A stretch of DNA of 64,000 nucleotides from Planctomycetota bacterium (GCA_003576905.1 QEVG01000007.1:1-64000); one strand, 5' to 3'; shown: positions 1 to 11,177, counted from the first letter of the stretch. Notes: a model not told the origin generated them from the sequence alone. Made by a program: numbers and translations.

Positions 1-376
1 CTGGCTATGAGCGGCGGCCTCGGCGCAACCCGCCGAGAAAGCGCTTGCGTCGGACGCGGCCAAACACGCAATTCATGGACCGGCGTTTAGATTCGAGGGA
101 CAGCCATCGATGAATGGGCACTGACATTCACGAGAGTCGGTAGGGCGGCCTGGCTTCGGCTTTGTGCGGCCAGACTCTCTCCCCTTCGATGGTTGAATGT
201 TTCGACGTATCCCGTGCGCGCACACCGGGCAAGCAATACAGTCATAACCCGCGAGAGCGGGCCGGCGATCGCGCGGACGCCCCCGCGCCGCTCGCCCCGC
301 CGTCTCCGCCCGAAGGACGCCCATATGTCTCTCACACGAAATCCGAGAATCACCGTTCGCGCCCCGCCCCGCCCCA

Positions 377-396
377 AACCTGAATGCATTCAGGTT
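377..396. promoter_or_regulatory. Perfect 20-bp palindrome, candidate operator
   Basis: The sequence AACCTGAATGCATTCAGGTT reads the same on both strands. Its half-site TTCAGGTT recurs directly at 398-405 and 491-498, so a dimeric DNA-binding protein could occupy several sites. No adjacent gene pointing away from it is recognised, so the regulated target is unknown. Confidence 0.4.
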
Positions 397-406
397 GTTC
401 AGGTTT

Positions 407-446
407 CATTCAGCCTTCCTGCGCAACATTCAGCCTTCCTGCGCAA
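407..446. repeat. 20-bp exact tandem duplication
   Basis: Positions 407-426 and 427-446 are identical. The unit begins CATTCAGCC and ends GCGCAA. It sits between the palindrome at 377-396 and the third TTCAGGTT site. Two copies are too few for a CRISPR or typical VNTR call; it may be part of a binding-site cluster. Confidence 0.8.
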
Positions 447-613
447 TGAACGCGGTTTTTCAGGATAAAAATAATTTGTGCGTGCCCCCGTTCAGGTTTG
501 CTTATCCGGACGCGGCAGCCGTCGGGTGAACATGCCGCCACAGGCGGCGCGGTACGCGACGCCTCGCGCCACACATAGCCCGACCTTCCTCGGAGACCTC
601 CGGCCTCGCGGCG

Positions 614-2368
614 TCAGACAAACACGACCGTTTCCTTCACGACCTCTTCGATGGTCGTGACGCCGTCGTAGATGGCCAGTAGCCCGCTCTCGCGGAGGGT
701 GCGCATGCCGTTGCGCAGCGCGGCCTCGTGGAGGATGCCCGTGGACGCCCCGTTCATGACGAGTTCCCGGATTTCGTCGTTGAGCACCATGATCTCGAAG
801 ATGCCCACGCGGCCGCGATAGCCCGTGCCGTTGCAGTAGTCGCAGCCCTTGCCGTAGTAGAACTTCTTGCCCTGGACGTCTTCCGGGCGGAGCTGAAGTT
901 CCATGAGCTGCTCCTCGGTGGGCTGGTACTCGGTGCGGCAGTTCTTGCAGACCCGCCGGCAGAGGCGCTGGGCGATCACCGCCTCGAACGTCGCCGTGAT
1001 CAGAAACGGCTCGACGCCGAGGTCGAGAAGTCGCGCCACGGCGCTCGGGGCGTCGTTGGTGTGCAGCGTGCTGAACACAAGGTGGCCCGTCAGCGCCGCC
1101 TGGATGGCGATCTGCGCCGTCTCCAGGTCGCGGACTTCGCCGACGAGGATCACGTCCGGGTCCTGGCGCAGAAAGCTGCGCAGGGCGCGGGCAAAGGTCA
1201 GCCCGGCGTCCGGGTTGACCTGCACCTGGATCAGGCCGTCGATGTCGTACTCGACCGGGTCCTCGGCGGTGAGAATCTTGATGCCGGGATCGTTCAGGGC
1301 GTTGAGCGCCGCGTACAGCGTCGTGGTCTTGCCGGAGCCGGTGGGCCCGGTGTTGACGACGATGCCGTGCGGACGGTCGATGAGCAGCCTTGTGAGCTTG
1401 AGGTCGTCCTCGCGGAGGCCGATCTTGTCGAGGTCGAGGTTGACGTTGGCGCGGTCGAGAATACGCAGCACCACCGACTCGCCGAAGAGCGTGGGCAGAA
1501 CGGCGACGCGCAGATCCACGGTGCTTCCGCCGATGTTGAGCGAGATGCGGCCGTCCTGCGGGAGCCGGCGCTCGGCGATGTCGAGGTTCGCCATGACCTT
1601 GATGCGGCTGGCGATGGCCATGGCGAGGAAGCGCGGCGGCGGCACCATCTCGTACAGCACGCCGTCAATGCGGTAGCGCAGCTTGTATTCGTTCTCGAAC
1701 GGCTCGAAGTGAATGTCGCTGGACTTGTCGCGGATCGCCTTGAGCAGGACGAGATTCAGCAGTTGCTTGACCGGGTTGGAGTCCACCAGCTCCTTGATGT
1801 CCTCCATGTCGAGCGACTCGCCGCGGCCCTCGAACTTGGCCAGGTCGGCGTCCTTGCCGATCTCGCCGATCAGGTCGTTGATCGACTCCTGGGCGCCTTC
1901 CGGGTAGTACCGCGTCAGGGCCGCCGCGATCTGGTCCTCGGTCGCGATCAGCGGCCGGATCGAAAAGCCGAGCAGCTTTCGCAGGTCGTCCGTCGCCTGG
2001 AAGTTGTCGGGCGACGCGATGGCGATGCTGAGCGTGCGCGCGGCCGGGTCGAAATCCACCGGGATGATCCGGTAGGTGTTGGCCATCTGGTTGGGCACGA
2101 GCTTGATCGTGTCCGGGTTGACGTCGATCGTGTCGAGGTTGACCGGCTCCATGCCGACCTGGGCGGCCAGAGCGAACTGGAGATCGGCCTCCTTGATATA
2201 GCCGAGATCGACGAGAATCCGCCCGACCGGACCGCGCGTGGTCTTCTGGATCGCCAGGGCCTCGTGAACCTGCGCGCGATTGACCTTTCCCATCTTGATG
2301 AGAATGCGGCCAAGGGGGCGGCCCTTGTACTGCTTCGTCGTCGAACCGGACTGGTCGTTCGGGGACAT
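614..2368 (-). CDS. PilB/GspE-family secretion ATPase with MshEN-type N domain (motor A)
   Basis: Cytoplasmic hexameric ATPase that would power pilus extension or type II secretion. The 584 residues start with two tandem RxLGxxL-like motifs (about 17-41 and 46-70), the signature of the c-di-GMP-binding MshEN domain. Then come the GspE N2 region, Walker A GPTGSGKT (341-348), Walker B DPDVILVGEVRD (about 403-414), TLHTNDA and a CxxxCxxC...CxxC zinc site (Cys 470-512). ATG at 2368 is preferred over the GTG at 2377 because GGAG lies 8 bases upstream of it. It is last in a run of five paralogous motors, and no pilin, platform or PilM-Q gene is nearby. Confidence 0.93.
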   Translation of the reverse strand: MSPNDQSGSTTKQYKGRPLGRILIKMGKVNRAQVHEALAIQKTTRGPVGRILVDLGYIKEADLQFALAAQVGMEPVNLDTIDVNPDTIKLVPNQMANTYRIIPVDFDPAARTLSIAIASPDNFQATDDLRKLLGFSIRPLIATEDQIAAALTRYYPEGAQESINDLIGEIGKDADLAKFEGRGESLDMEDIKELVDSNPVKQLLNLVLLKAIRDKSSDIHFEPFENEYKLRYRIDGVLYEMVPPPRFLAMAIASRIKVMANLDIAERRLPQDGRISLNIGGSTVDLRVAVLPTLFGESVVLRILDRANVNLDLDKIGLREDDLKLTRLLIDRPHGIVVNTGPTGSGKTTTLYAALNALNDPGIKILTAEDPVEYDIDGLIQVQVNPDAGLTFARALRSFLRQDPDVILVGEVRDLETAQIAIQAALTGHLVFSTLHTNDAPSAVARLLDLGVEPFLITATFEAVIAQRLCRRVCKNCRTEYQPTEEQLMELQLRPEDVQGKKFYYGKGCDYCNGTGYRGRVGIFEIMVLNDEIRELVMNGASTGILHEAALRNGMRTLRESGLLAIYDGVTTIEEVVKETVVFV

Positions 2369-2447
2369 CGCAAACACTCCGAACCGTCAATAACCTGTGT
2401 TTCCTTCAAACCGTGGTGTGCGCCGGGCCGCGGCGGCCCCGACCGGA

Positions 2448-3596
2448 TCAGCCCTTCTTTTCCTTGCCCGCCTCGCCCTCCTCCGGCGCTTCGCGGATGG
2501 TTGTGAGGGCGTCTCCGGCCTCGTGTAGCTTGCCGGCCTTTTCGAGCTTCTCCTGAAGGTCGCCCGGCTGCCGGGAGCGATCGAGCATGTCCTCGGCGCT
2601 GATGAGGTTTCTCTCGTAGAGCGACCAGAGATGCTCGTCGAGAAGCTGCATGCCGTACTTCTTTCCGGTCTGGATGGCCGAGTCAATGCGGAAGGTCTTG
2701 TTCTCGCGGATGAGGTTGGCAATGGCCGGCGTGCAGACCATGAACTCATAGGCGGCGCACATGCCAGAGGGCTTGCGCGGCATCAGGGCCTGCGAAAGGA
2801 CGGCGATCAGCGAGGTCGAAAGCTGAACGCGAATCTGGTCCTGCTGTTCGTGGGGGAAGGCGTCGATGATTCGGTTGACCGTTCCCTGGCAGCCGGTCGT
2901 GTGCAGCGTGCTGAAGACAAGGTGGCCGGTTTCGGCGGCGAGAATGGCGTTGGAGATCGTCTCGAGGTCGCGCATTTCACCGACAAGGATCACGTCGGGG
3001 TCGGATCGCAGCACGCGTCGGAGGGCCTCGGCAAAACTCGGTACGTCATTGCCGACCTCGCGCTGATTGATGAGGCTCTTCTTGTGCTGGTGGTAATACT
3101 CGATCGGGTCCTCGACGGTCACGATGTGCCGATCCAGCTCCACGTTGATGTAGTTGATCATCGAGGCCAGCGTCGTCGTCTTGCCCGATCCGGTGGGACC
3201 GGTGACGAGAAAGAGCCCGCGCGGCCGGCGGCAGAGGGAGCGGATGATCGGGGGAAGGCCGATTTCGTCGAAGGTGAGAAACTTGCTGGGGATCAATCGC
3301 AGGACCAGCGTGACGTTGCCCTTCTGCCGGAACACGGATACGCGGAATCGCGCCTGTTCGCCGAAGGCAAAGCCGAAGTCGGTTCCGCCCTCTTCCTGAA
3401 GCTCCTGCTGATTGCGATCGGGCGTGATGGACTTCATCAGGGCGACGGTGTCCTCCGGCTCCAGCACCTTGGTCTCCAGCTGGCGCAGACGCCCGTGAAG
3501 GCGAAGGACCGGAGGCCGGCCGACGGATAGATGGATGTCGCTCGCACCCTTCTTGATGCAGGTTTCAAGAATTCGATCAATGTGAATGGTTGCCAT
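2448..3596 (-). CDS. pilT: PilT-type pilus retraction ATPase
   Basis: Cytoplasmic ATPase for twitching retraction. At 382 residues it is slightly longer than typical PilT (about 345) because of a charged tail rich in Glu and Lys. Walker A GPTGSGKT is at 133-140 and Walker B DPDVILVGEMRD at about 199-210. The PilT-specific AIxNLIRE box is AIANLIRE at 291-298. It lacks the GspE N domain and zinc cysteines, as expected. It lies between two PilB-type genes, with 79 bases to the downstream motor. Confidence 0.92.
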   Translation of the reverse strand: MATIHIDRILETCIKKGASDIHLSVGRPPVLRLHGRLRQLETKVLEPEDTVALMKSITPDRNQQELQEEGGTDFGFAFGEQARFRVSVFRQKGNVTLVLRLIPSKFLTFDEIGLPPIIRSLCRRPRGLFLVTGPTGSGKTTTLASMINYINVELDRHIVTVEDPIEYYHQHKKSLINQREVGNDVPSFAEALRRVLRSDPDVILVGEMRDLETISNAILAAETGHLVFSTLHTTGCQGTVNRIIDAFPHEQQDQIRVQLSTSLIAVLSQALMPRKPSGMCAAYEFMVCTPAIANLIRENKTFRIDSAIQTGKKYGMQLLDEHLWSLYERNLISAEDMLDRSRQPGDLQEKLEKAGKLHEAGDALTTIREAPEEGEAGKEKKG

Positions 3597-3692
3597 GGGA
3601 TTCCGTCAACAAAGCCAGGTTGCCGATACGATCGAACGTCGCAAAATAACTCCCACCGCGCGATCCGGCGGGGGACCGGGCGTCGGGCCCGA

Positions 3693-5408
<1,716 letters not shown>

Positions 5409-5875
5409 GTGTAAAGCTCGTCCTCGTCCGTATCTGCGGGGTAAGGGAGGATCGCCCCCGCGGGCCTGCGTCGTTCAGGCGGTGTGATGTCTCGAATGCG
5501 CGCCAGCGCTTGATCGGACCCCGCCGGTCCGTGACCGCCCGCCGTCGGTCCGAACACACAGGCGCCGCCGGCCCGCCAGCGGGAACCGGCCTGCGACAAC
5601 CGCGGAGGAAGTCCCGAAAGAAGGCAAAACCCGTCGCGGAACCGGAGGCGGAGGGCTAAACTCGCACCTGCATTTTACGCGGGGTCGTCAAACCAATCAA
5701 TGCAGCCGAACCCGATCGGTACCCGGGTTATGGGAGTCACGACCTGCACGCACGCGAGACGATCACGGCTTGATTCAGGCCCTGCACCGACCGATTCCCA
5801 GACACTTCCGGTATTCGTCGATAACCGGCCACCCGGCCCGGGGCGAAAACTCACAAGCCGGCGGTCCGGCCCGCT
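5409..5875. other. Intergenic gap between motor genes, nothing recognised
   Basis: These 467 bases separate motor B from the FHA-motor fusion. Small open frames exist on both strands, but they lack ribosome-binding sites and resemble no family I know. A promoter for motor B is expected on the minus strand here, but I cannot place it. Confidence 0.5.
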
Positions 5876-7603
5876 TCAGCTCATGGAGGCGACGCGCTCC
5901 ACTTCGCTGACCGTCGTGATTCCTTCGATGACTTTTTTGTAGCCGGTATCCAGCAGGGTGTGGAACATCCACTCGCCGGCGGCCTTGCGGATTTCAGAGA
6001 TCGTGGGGCCTGAGAGGACGACGTCCCGCACGGCAGGGGTGAAGAGAAGCATCTCGTAGATCGCGATGCGGCCGCGGAATCCCGTACCCATGCACTTCTT
6101 GCAGCCGACGGCTTCAAAGAAGCTTCCAAAGGAGCGGCCCTCGAGGTTCATTTTCCGAACCGTCTTGGCGTCGGGCTTGTAGGGGCGCTTGCAATGGGCG
6201 CACAGAACACGAACCAGGCGCTGGGAAATGCACAGTGTCACCGCATTGGCAACCAGGAACGACTCAATGCCCAGGTCGAGAAGGCGAAAGACAGTGCCGA
6301 TCGTATCTCGTGCGTGAATCGTGGTCAGAACAAGGTGCCCCGTCGTCGCCGCCTGCATGGCGAGGCGGGCGGTCTCCTGATCGCGAATCTCGCCCACCAG
6401 GATGACGTCCGGGTCCTGGCGCAGAACGGACGAAAGCACCGTCGCAAAGGTCACGCCATGAACGGGATCAATCGAGATTTGCGTCGTATTCGAGAGCTCG
6501 TACTCGACAGGATCTTCGATGGTGACTATGTTCCGCGTGGTGGCGTTAATCGACTGAAGCGCGGTGTACATCGTCGTGGTCTTTCCGCTGCCGGTCGGGC
6601 CGGAGAGAATGATCATGCCCGCGTCCTGATCGCAGATGCGCTGAAGCTCCGCGACGGCGTCGAGTTCCATTCCGAGGTTTTCGAAATGCGTCGGCACCGC
6701 CCCGGGATCCAGGAGCCGGAGGGCGAGCTTCTGGCCGTGCATGGTGGGCGTAAAGTTGACTCGGAAATCCACGCGGCGCGTCGGAAGCTCGACCGCGAAG
6801 CTTCCTTCCTGGACGATGCTCCGCTTGGCAATGTCGATTTCGCAGAGAATCTTGATGACGTTCAGAATCGCGAGGGCCATTTTGGTCGTGACTTCGCCGA
6901 CCGACTGCATCTGCCCGTCGATGCGGAACCGGAGGGCATACACCTCGGCCTTGGGCTCGACGTGAATGTCGGTCGCCCGTGTTCGAAAGGCGACGAAGAG
7001 CAACTGGCGCAGCGCCTCGAACGCCTCGCCGGCCTTGGAATGTGCGGCGGGCTTCTGGGGTTCGGACTTCCGGTTCAGAAGTGTCACGTCCTTGACAACC
7101 TGCGGGGCGCCGGGCGGTACCGGCACCGTCACGCACGCCTGCATCAAGGTGCTCAGTTGCCGTGCGAGGGGGCCGCCGACGAGCGCACGAACGGCGAGCG
7201 TCGTCGCGACGAGCGTGGGATCGGAAGAGGTCACGGGCGGCTCATCCGGCACTTCATCGTCATCATCAAGAACAATTTCAGCGGAAGGGATTTCGCCCGT
7301 TTCGGCCACATTGACCTCGTCGGGAATCAGGCGAATCACCGTGGAGCCGATGCGGAAACTGTCGCCGAGTTCCATGGCGGCCTCGACAATGCGGTTTTCA
7401 CCCATCCACGTGCCGTTGTGGCTGCCGAGATCTTTGACGTAAAAGTGGCCCTTGCGGTGCTCGATGATGCAGTGCTTGCGCGACGCGACAGGGTCCTTGA
7501 GAACGACGTCGTTGCCCTCCTGACGACCGATCCCCAGGGTGGGACCGTTGAATTCTACGATCTGCGTTGGCTGACCTTTCGCACTGATCTCCAGTCGTGG
7601 CAT
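5876..7603 (-). CDS. FHA domain fused to PilB/GspE-type ATPase (motor C)
   Basis: 575 residues with an unusual architecture. Residues 1-95 form a forkhead-associated domain with all its marks (GR at 26-27, SRKH at 41-44, HNGT at 62-65), which binds phosphothreonine. After an acidic linker (about 100-130) comes the secretion-ATPase core: Walker A GPTGSGKT (335-342), DPDVILVGEIRD, and a zinc site CAHC...CKKC. The MshEN region of the other motors is absent, so the FHA domain appears to replace it. This suggests assembly controlled by Ser/Thr kinases, which are common in planctomycetes; that link is inferred. Confidence 0.92.
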   Translation of the reverse strand: MPRLEISAKGQPTQIVEFNGPTLGIGRQEGNDVVLKDPVASRKHCIIEHRKGHFYVKDLGSHNGTWMGENRIVEAAMELGDSFRIGSTVIRLIPDEVNVAETGEIPSAEIVLDDDDEVPDEPPVTSSDPTLVATTLAVRALVGGPLARQLSTLMQACVTVPVPPGAPQVVKDVTLLNRKSEPQKPAAHSKAGEAFEALRQLLFVAFRTRATDIHVEPKAEVYALRFRIDGQMQSVGEVTTKMALAILNVIKILCEIDIAKRSIVQEGSFAVELPTRRVDFRVNFTPTMHGQKLALRLLDPGAVPTHFENLGMELDAVAELQRICDQDAGMIILSGPTGSGKTTTMYTALQSINATTRNIVTIEDPVEYELSNTTQISIDPVHGVTFATVLSSVLRQDPDVILVGEIRDQETARLAMQAATTGHLVLTTIHARDTIGTVFRLLDLGIESFLVANAVTLCISQRLVRVLCAHCKRPYKPDAKTVRKMNLEGRSFGSFFEAVGCKKCMGTGFRGRIAIYEMLLFTPAVRDVVLSGPTISEIRKAAGEWMFHTLLDTGYKKVIEGITTVSEVERVASMS

Positions 7604-7633
7604 GGGACGGCTCGCGTGTGGCCCTCGTACCTG

Positions 7634-7654
7634 TTTCGATTATTGTAATCGAAA
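7634..7654. promoter_or_regulatory. Inverted repeat upstream of the FHA-motor gene
   Basis: A 9-base stem (TTTCGATTA / TAATCGAAA) around a TTG centre lies 31 bases before the start of the FHA-ATPase gene, in otherwise GC-rich DNA. It could be an operator, or a hairpin in the leader. No T-tract follows, so it is not an obvious terminator. Confidence 0.35.
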
Positions 7655-7722
7655 ACCCGCGTGTTCCAGCGGTCCGCGCGGCCCTTCCGGCTCCGCCGGT
7701 TTTCGGCCCCGGGCCGTGGCCG

Positions 7723-8952
7723 TCACCCGATCAGCCCGCGGCTGCCGGAGCGGATGCCCTTCATGCGCATCTTGAGCTCGTCCGGGTTCGGCGCGACTTC
7801 AAGGGCGACCTTGATATCGAGGTACTCGGTCTGAACGAGTTTGTACAGCGCCTCGGTGAAGTCCTGCATTCCTTCCTGCGTCGCGGACTTCAGCACGGTG
7901 GTAATCTCGAAATCGCGGCCTTCGGCGATGAGCTTCCGGATCGACGGGTTGGTGATCATGATCTCGCAGCACGGAACGCGCGAACGCGAGGGATGAATGC
8001 TCGGCAGAAGCTTCTGTGCGATTACTGCCTTGAGGTTGAACATCAGCGCCTGACGGACCTGGGCACGGGCATCCTCGGGAAACAGGTCGAGGATGCGCGT
8101 CATGGTCTGCGACGCGCTGGACGCGTGGATCGTTCCCAGTACCAGGTGGCCCGTTTCGGCGGCATGGACGGCCGCCTCGAAGGTGTCCCGGTCGCGCATC
8201 TCGCCGACGAGCACGACGTCGGGATCCTCGCGCATGAGGTATTTGAGCGCCTCGTGGAAGTTCTTCACGTCGATGCCGATCTCGCGCTGATTGATGAACG
8301 CCTTGTCGTCCTGAAAGATGTACTCGATCGGGTCCTCCAGCGTGACGATGTGGCAGGCGCGCGTCTTGTTGATGTAGTTGAGCATCGCCGCGATCGTCGT
8401 CGACTTTCCGGAGCCGGTGATACCGGCGAGAAGAATCAGACCCTGGTGAAACTTGGCTATTTCCTTCAGGACCGGAGGGATATTCAGCTCTTCAAAGTCC
8501 GCGATCTTGGATGTCACCCGCCGGGCGGCCACCGACGTCGCCCCGCGCTGGCGGAAGACGTTGAGCCGGAAGCGGTCCATGCCCGGGACCTGGTGGGCAA
8601 AGTCGAGGGCCCCGTGTTCGAAAAAGTACTTCTTCTGGGTCTCGGTGATGACTTCGAAGACCATGTCTTCGATTTCCTTGGAGGAAAGCGGCGGCTCCTG
8701 GGCCTTGCGAATGTCTCCGGCAATGCGAAACCGGGGGGGCGAGCCGGCCTTCAGGTGAACGTCGCTGGCGCCCATCTTGATGCAGGCGCGGAAGAGGCGG
8801 TTGATCACGGGACCCTTTGACCGGTCGTCGCTCTTGCCGGCCCCGTTTCCACCGGCGGCTTCGGCGGCAGCCTCGGCCACTTCATCGTGGCCGATGCTGT
8901 GGCAGTCGATGGGATTCAAGTCCTCGTCATGATTGTGGATGCGCGATTCCAT
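7723..8952 (-). CDS. PilT/PilU-like ATPase (motor D)
   Basis: 409-residue retraction-type ATPase. An extra N-terminal 45 residues rich in Ala, Asp and Glu precede the PilT fold, which starts with GASDVHLKAGSPP. Walker A is a variant GITGSGKS (177-184) rather than GPTGSGKT. Walker B is DPDVVLVGEMRD, followed by HLVLGTIHA, and the SIRKLIAEG segment matches the PilT AIRxLIRE box. No zinc cysteines. The variant P-loop and extra N-terminus favour a PilU-like accessory motor over canonical PilT. First gene of the five-motor array. Confidence 0.9.
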   Translation of the reverse strand: MESRIHNHDEDLNPIDCHSIGHDEVAEAAAEAAGGNGAGKSDDRSKGPVINRLFRACIKMGASDVHLKAGSPPRFRIAGDIRKAQEPPLSSKEIEDMVFEVITETQKKYFFEHGALDFAHQVPGMDRFRLNVFRQRGATSVAARRVTSKIADFEELNIPPVLKEIAKFHQGLILLAGITGSGKSTTIAAMLNYINKTRACHIVTLEDPIEYIFQDDKAFINQREIGIDVKNFHEALKYLMREDPDVVLVGEMRDRDTFEAAVHAAETGHLVLGTIHASSASQTMTRILDLFPEDARAQVRQALMFNLKAVIAQKLLPSIHPSRSRVPCCEIMITNPSIRKLIAEGRDFEITTVLKSATQEGMQDFTEALYKLVQTEYLDIKVALEVAPNPDELKMRMKGIRSGSRGLIG

Positions 8953-9082
8953 GGCGAAACCTTTCGCGAAGGCACTGGCGGTTGGAAGCTTGGCTGCCGG
9001 GTCCGTGCCCTGGTGTGCTGGGCAGGCAGTCTGGCCGGATCAGCTGTGGGGGGGACCATCCGACGACTGCGTGCAAAGCATT

Positions 9083-9088
9083 ATTATA
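9083..9088 (-). promoter_or_regulatory. Possible -10 box (TATAAT) before motor D
   Basis: A perfect TATAAT on the minus strand lies about 130 bases before the motor D start at 8952. A TTGATT element is 14 bases upstream of it, which is shorter than ideal spacing. Its position is right for the promoter of the five-motor array. Confidence 0.35.
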
Positions 9089-9104
9089 TCGCCGCATGCA
9101 TGAA

Positions 9105-11141
9105 TCAAGGCTTTGAAAACGGGCGCGTCTGGCGCGGAGCGTCTCCGCCACGGTCATGCACTTCGAGTCGGCATCGCGGCAGGGCCTCCAAGAACTTGCG
9201 TCCATAAGCCTTTGTCCGGACGCGGCGATCGAGGATCACCACGACGCCGCGGTCGCTCTTCGTGCGGATGAGGCGGCCGAAACCCTGCTTCAGTTTCAGG
9301 ACCGCTTCGGGCACCTGTAGCTCGTAAAACGGCTCACCGCCCGCCGCCTTGATTGCGTCGCTTCTTGCCTGAAGCAGCGGCTGGTCAGGGGCCGCAAAGG
9401 GCAACCGGGTAATGATCACGGTCTGAAGGGCGTCGCCGGGAACGTCGACCCCCTGCCAGAAAGAGTCGGTGCCGAACAGGACCGCGCCGTCGATTTCCTT
9501 GAACGTCTCCACCATCCGCCCGCGCGGCAGCCCCTGGCCCTGAACCAGAAGCGTCAGCCCTTCCGCCTCGCAGAAGGGCTGCACAATCGCGGCGGTGCGG
9601 TTCATGGCGTCGTAACTGGTGAACAGAACAAACGCCCGGCCGCGCGAGGCCCTGAGGTAATGCTTGATGCGCTCGGCCGACTCGGGGATGAAGGCCGGAT
9701 CGGTCGGCTCGGGCAGGCCGGCTTCGACGTGGAGAGTCACATTGTTGGCATAATCGAAGGGTGAATCGAGCACGCGCTCCCTGGCCTCCGGTATACCGAG
9801 CCGCCGGCTGAGGTAGGCGAACCCATCGCGGCCCCCGGTCGAAAGCGTCGCGCTGGTCAGAACGACCGCCTTGGTCCTTTCAAACAGCGCCTGGCGAAGG
9901 ATGTCGCTTACCTGGAGCGGAGCCGCGTGAAGGAGGACGCCGGGGGCGGCGGGTCTTCGCCCTCGGCCGCGGTCAAAGAGGGTGCCGGCCTCCTCGACCT
10001 CGCCGTCGGTCCGCGCATGCGTCCTTTCCAGCCAATAGACGTATCCCTCATGCGACTGTTTTAGAAGCGCCTCCAGTACATCCGCGGTCTCGGCGCAGCG
10101 GTCGGCGAAGGCCGCCAGCTCGAAGCGGTCATCGTCGCGCTCGAAACGCGGCTTCAGCGCTTTGAGTTCGTTGGCCACTTCCAGGAGGGCCGGGCTGAGC
10201 AGGTTGACGACGTTGAGTGGCGCGGTGAGGCGCGTGCCGCCGCGCCGATCCGCCGCGAAGTCGAGCAGGCGGCTGAAGAGGTCGTCGGCCTTTCGATGGG
10301 CGTCGGCGACCTTTTTGGCGGCCTGGTCGCTGCCGGCCATGGCGATAAAGCCGCGCCCGGTCTGCGGATTGAAGATGCCGTTGAGCAGGTGATGCACCTG
10401 GGAGCCCGATACGGACAGGCCGAAGTGATCCCCGGCCACATCTTCGATGTTGTGCGCTTCGTCGAATATGACGTAGTCGTAGTCGGGCAGAAACGTCACT
10501 TCCTTCCGGCGCAAGGCCAGGTCGGCGAAGAACAGCGCGTGATTTACAACCAGGAGGTCGCCTCGCTCCGCCTCGCGCCGCGCCTGCTGATAGAAACACT
10601 TGTCGTACGTCGCGCACCGGCTGCCCATGCAGTTGTTGCTTTCGCTGCGGACGCGCTGCCATAGCTGCGGGAGCGGCGTGAAGCTGAGGTCGGACAGCGA
10701 TCCGTCGGCGGTATCGTAGGCCCAGTCCTCGATCGCATGAAGCTGATCAAGATCGCGCGGGTTGGAGAAAACGGCCTGTTGTCGTCTGCTGGTCTGCATG
10801 AGGCGGCGCAGGCCGAGGTAATTCTGGCGACCCTTCACCAGCACGGCCTTGAAGGGGATGTTCACGGCCCGGGCCAGCGCTGGAATGTCTTTCTCGATGA
10901 GTTGCTCCTGAAGCGCAATCGTGTACGTCGAGACGACGACCTTGCGCCGGGTCCTGCCGATGTGCTCGATCGCCGGAAGCAGGTAGGCGAAACTCTTTCC
11001 GACGCCGGTTCCCGCCTCTACCAGCAGGTGGCGATGATTCTTCAGTGCGTCGGCTACGGCTTCGGCCATGGCCGCCTGCTGGGGCCGGTGTTCGAAGTTC
11101 GGCAACGCCCGGGAGATGACGGATTCAATGATCGTATCCAT
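9105..11141 (-). CDS. dinG: DinG/YoaA-type superfamily 2 DNA helicase
   Basis: ATP-dependent 5'-3' DNA helicase of the XPD/DinG family, 678 residues, likely acting in repair. Walker A is EAGTGVGKS (42-50) and DEAH is at 227-230. Three cysteines of the iron-sulphur cluster appear as CMGSRC...C (171, 176, 182). The usual first cysteine, in the KGRxNYLC motif, is Gly (KGRQNYLG, 103-110), so the cluster may be incomplete or use another ligand. C-terminal motifs include GTDSFWQGVDVPG and QGFGRLIR. Start ATG at 11141. Confidence 0.9.
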   Translation of the reverse strand: MDTIIESVISRALPNFEHRPQQAAMAEAVADALKNHRHLLVEAGTGVGKSFAYLLPAIEHIGRTRRKVVVSTYTIALQEQLIEKDIPALARAVNIPFKAVLVKGRQNYLGLRRLMQTSRRQQAVFSNPRDLDQLHAIEDWAYDTADGSLSDLSFTPLPQLWQRVRSESNNCMGSRCATYDKCFYQQARREAERGDLLVVNHALFFADLALRRKEVTFLPDYDYVIFDEAHNIEDVAGDHFGLSVSGSQVHHLLNGIFNPQTGRGFIAMAGSDQAAKKVADAHRKADDLFSRLLDFAADRRGGTRLTAPLNVVNLLSPALLEVANELKALKPRFERDDDRFELAAFADRCAETADVLEALLKQSHEGYVYWLERTHARTDGEVEEAGTLFDRGRGRRPAAPGVLLHAAPLQVSDILRQALFERTKAVVLTSATLSTGGRDGFAYLSRRLGIPEARERVLDSPFDYANNVTLHVEAGLPEPTDPAFIPESAERIKHYLRASRGRAFVLFTSYDAMNRTAAIVQPFCEAEGLTLLVQGQGLPRGRMVETFKEIDGAVLFGTDSFWQGVDVPGDALQTVIITRLPFAAPDQPLLQARSDAIKAAGGEPFYELQVPEAVLKLKQGFGRLIRTKSDRGVVVILDRRVRTKAYGRKFLEALPRCRLEVHDRGGDAPRQTRPFSKP

Positions 11142-11177
11142 GGTGTCTGCGCGCCCGGCTCCGGTGATCGGCGGGCA

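Larger units (their letters stand above)
1..613. other. Non-coding region with operator-like repeats
   Basis: I see no convincing gene here; the short open frames overlap on both strands and lack ribosome-binding sites or family features. Positions 377-396 form a perfect 20-bp palindrome. The octamer TTCAGGTT occurs at 389-396, 398-405 and 491-498, with its inverse at 377-384. A 20-bp unit is exactly duplicated in tandem at 407-446. An AT-rich patch (about 455-478) follows. It lies downstream of the first minus-strand motor gene, so it is not that gene's promoter. Confidence 0.6.

Noticed and set aside
728-2506. Long open frame on the plus strand opposite motor A
   Set aside because: It is the mirror of a real GspE gene in GC-rich DNA; its composition is low-complexity (Asp/Glu/Val/Arg) and it has no domain. 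Similar mirror frames lie opposite most genes here.
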